Shown piece after piece: positions 63,498 to 64,000 of a stretch of 64,000 nucleotides of DNA. How positions within the stretch are numbered: position 1 is the first letter of the stretch; every line of letters begins with the position of its first letter. The position numbers were made by a program, and so were the translations under genes. This DNA is from Desulforapulum autotrophicum HRM2 (GTDB taxonomy: Bacteria > Desulfobacterota > Desulfobacteria > Desulfobacterales > Desulfobacteraceae), in NCBI RefSeq assembly GCF_000020365.1, contig NC_012108.1, positions 744,001 through 808,000 of the forward strand. The letters run 5' to 3'. The notes beneath the pieces are model-generated. The model had not been told where the DNA came from. It ran no database searches and saw nothing but the letters and a program-made list of their open reading frames with translations.

Positions 63498-64000
63498 ATG
63501 GACACACATATAACAGAGATTAACAACTCGGACGTCAATTACAGCAGCGACCCGGAAAATATTCCCCTCCACCAGCGCCCCTCCATAAGCATCCGGGCCA
63601 AGGTTGCGGTTTCTTTTTCGCTGTTTTTCCTTTTGTCGTTTACCGTGACCGGGTGGTCCTACTGGATACTGACAAAGGTGGAGACTAAAATTGAGTTCCT
63701 CGAAATAGCCGACAACTATCTTGTTGAGATTCAGCAGGCCCGGCGATTTGAAAAGAATTATCTGCTCTACAAAACCGATCTCAAGGAGGCCCTGGAGCCG
63801 CTTCAAAAAGCCGATGATATCTTGACCCAGAACAGCGGAAAAATTGAAAAAATCCTTGGTAAAGTTCACTTTAAAACCATGGTCTCGTTCATGGCAAAAT
63901 ACCACGACCAGCTGATCCTGCTGAGTTCGGCAAAGGATGACAAGGAACGGGAGGCCATTGTCCCCATGCTTCGAAATTTTGGCAGCCAGATGGTTTCCTT
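63498..64000 (+). CDS. Membrane sensor protein, N-terminal fragment
   Basis: 167 codons visible; it runs off the right edge. The start at 63498 has GGAGGAAAA upstream. After a ~30-residue cytosolic lead with ISIRAKVAVSFSLFFLLSFT there is one membrane helix, then a periplasmic helical domain (VETKIEFLEIADNYLVEIQQ, ARRFEKNYLLYKTDLKEALE) of the kind found in histidine kinases and chemoreceptors. The output domain lies outside the window. Given two stand-alone receivers upstream, a histidine kinase is the likeliest identity. Confidence 0.7.
   Translation, partial: MDTHITEINNSDVNYSSDPENIPLHQRPSISIRAKVAVSFSLFFLLSFTVTGWSYWILTKVETKIEFLEIADNYLVEIQQARRFEKNYLLYKTDLKEALEPLQKADDILTQNSGKIEKILGKVHFKTMVSFMAKYHDQLILLSSAKDDKEREAIVPMLRNFGSQMVS

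Overview
The window looks like a chromosomal segment of a marine, strictly anaerobic sulfate reducer of the Desulfobacterales (Desulfobacterium/Desulfobacter-like). This is an inference from gene families: a DVU_1551-1559-type molybdenum aldehyde oxidoreductase cluster with a selenoprotein radical SAM enzyme, an anaerobic benzimidazole synthase under a cobalamin riboswitch, an ADP-forming acyl-CoA synthetase, a sodium-pumping Nqr, a rubrerythrin-like protein and NtrC-type sigma-54 regulation. I recognised no rRNA, tRNA, CRISPR array, phage gene or transposase.

Layout. 1-6.6 kb (minus): the conserved rpmH-rnpA-yidD-yidC-jag-mnmE block, followed by a cysteine-cluster protein, a small unknown protein and a PrmA-like methyltransferase cut by the window edge. 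6.7-10.9 kb (minus): RNase G and a two-domain radical SAM protein. 11-12.6 kb (plus): asnS and a small protein. 12.6-15.3 kb (minus): cobT and a ThiC paralog (probable bzaF) behind a B12 riboswitch with a visible intrinsic terminator. 15.5-17.8 kb (plus): ADP-forming acyl-CoA synthetase with a sigma-54-like promoter. 17.9-26.7 kb (minus): gspB/gspA, an Fsr-like MFS pump, glnA-glnB-glnD and tatA. 27-29.4 kb (plus): MoxR ATPase plus VWA protein. 29.4-33 kb: tatD, a rubrerythrin-like protein, and serine acetyltransferase with cysteine synthase. 33-39 kb (plus): complete nqrABCDEF, whose NqrA keeps two ferredoxin motifs. 39-40 kb: HD and histidine-phosphatase proteins.

40-52 kb (minus) is one ten-gene run for a Mo-pterin aldehyde oxidoreductase and its maturation: a molybdopterin-binding protein, the oxidoreductase, a redox hub protein, a small CxxC protein, a methyltransferase, a C_GCAxxG_C_C protein, a radical SAM protein with an in-frame UGA, an AMP-dependent ligase, XdhC and a MobA-like transferase. 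52.4-64 kb (plus) is a signalling locus: a sigma-54 activator with a structured leader, a sigma-54 promoter in front of a Usp gene, an SLC13/TrkA-C transporter, two cytidylate-kinase-like proteins (one with a degenerate P-loop), two stand-alone receivers, an unknown protein, a PEP-synthase-like protein with an extra C-terminal domain and the start of a membrane sensor.

The most striking non-coding signal is a dispersed, modular, RNA-like repeat family (27.9, 37.0, 48.1, 52.0-52.3, 54.9 and 60.1-60.3 kb). Three full copies share a 99-nt core folding into two hairpins inside a long outer stem. The stems differ between copies but stay paired, which is direct covariation within this one window. 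All calls come from reading the sequence; no database search was run.
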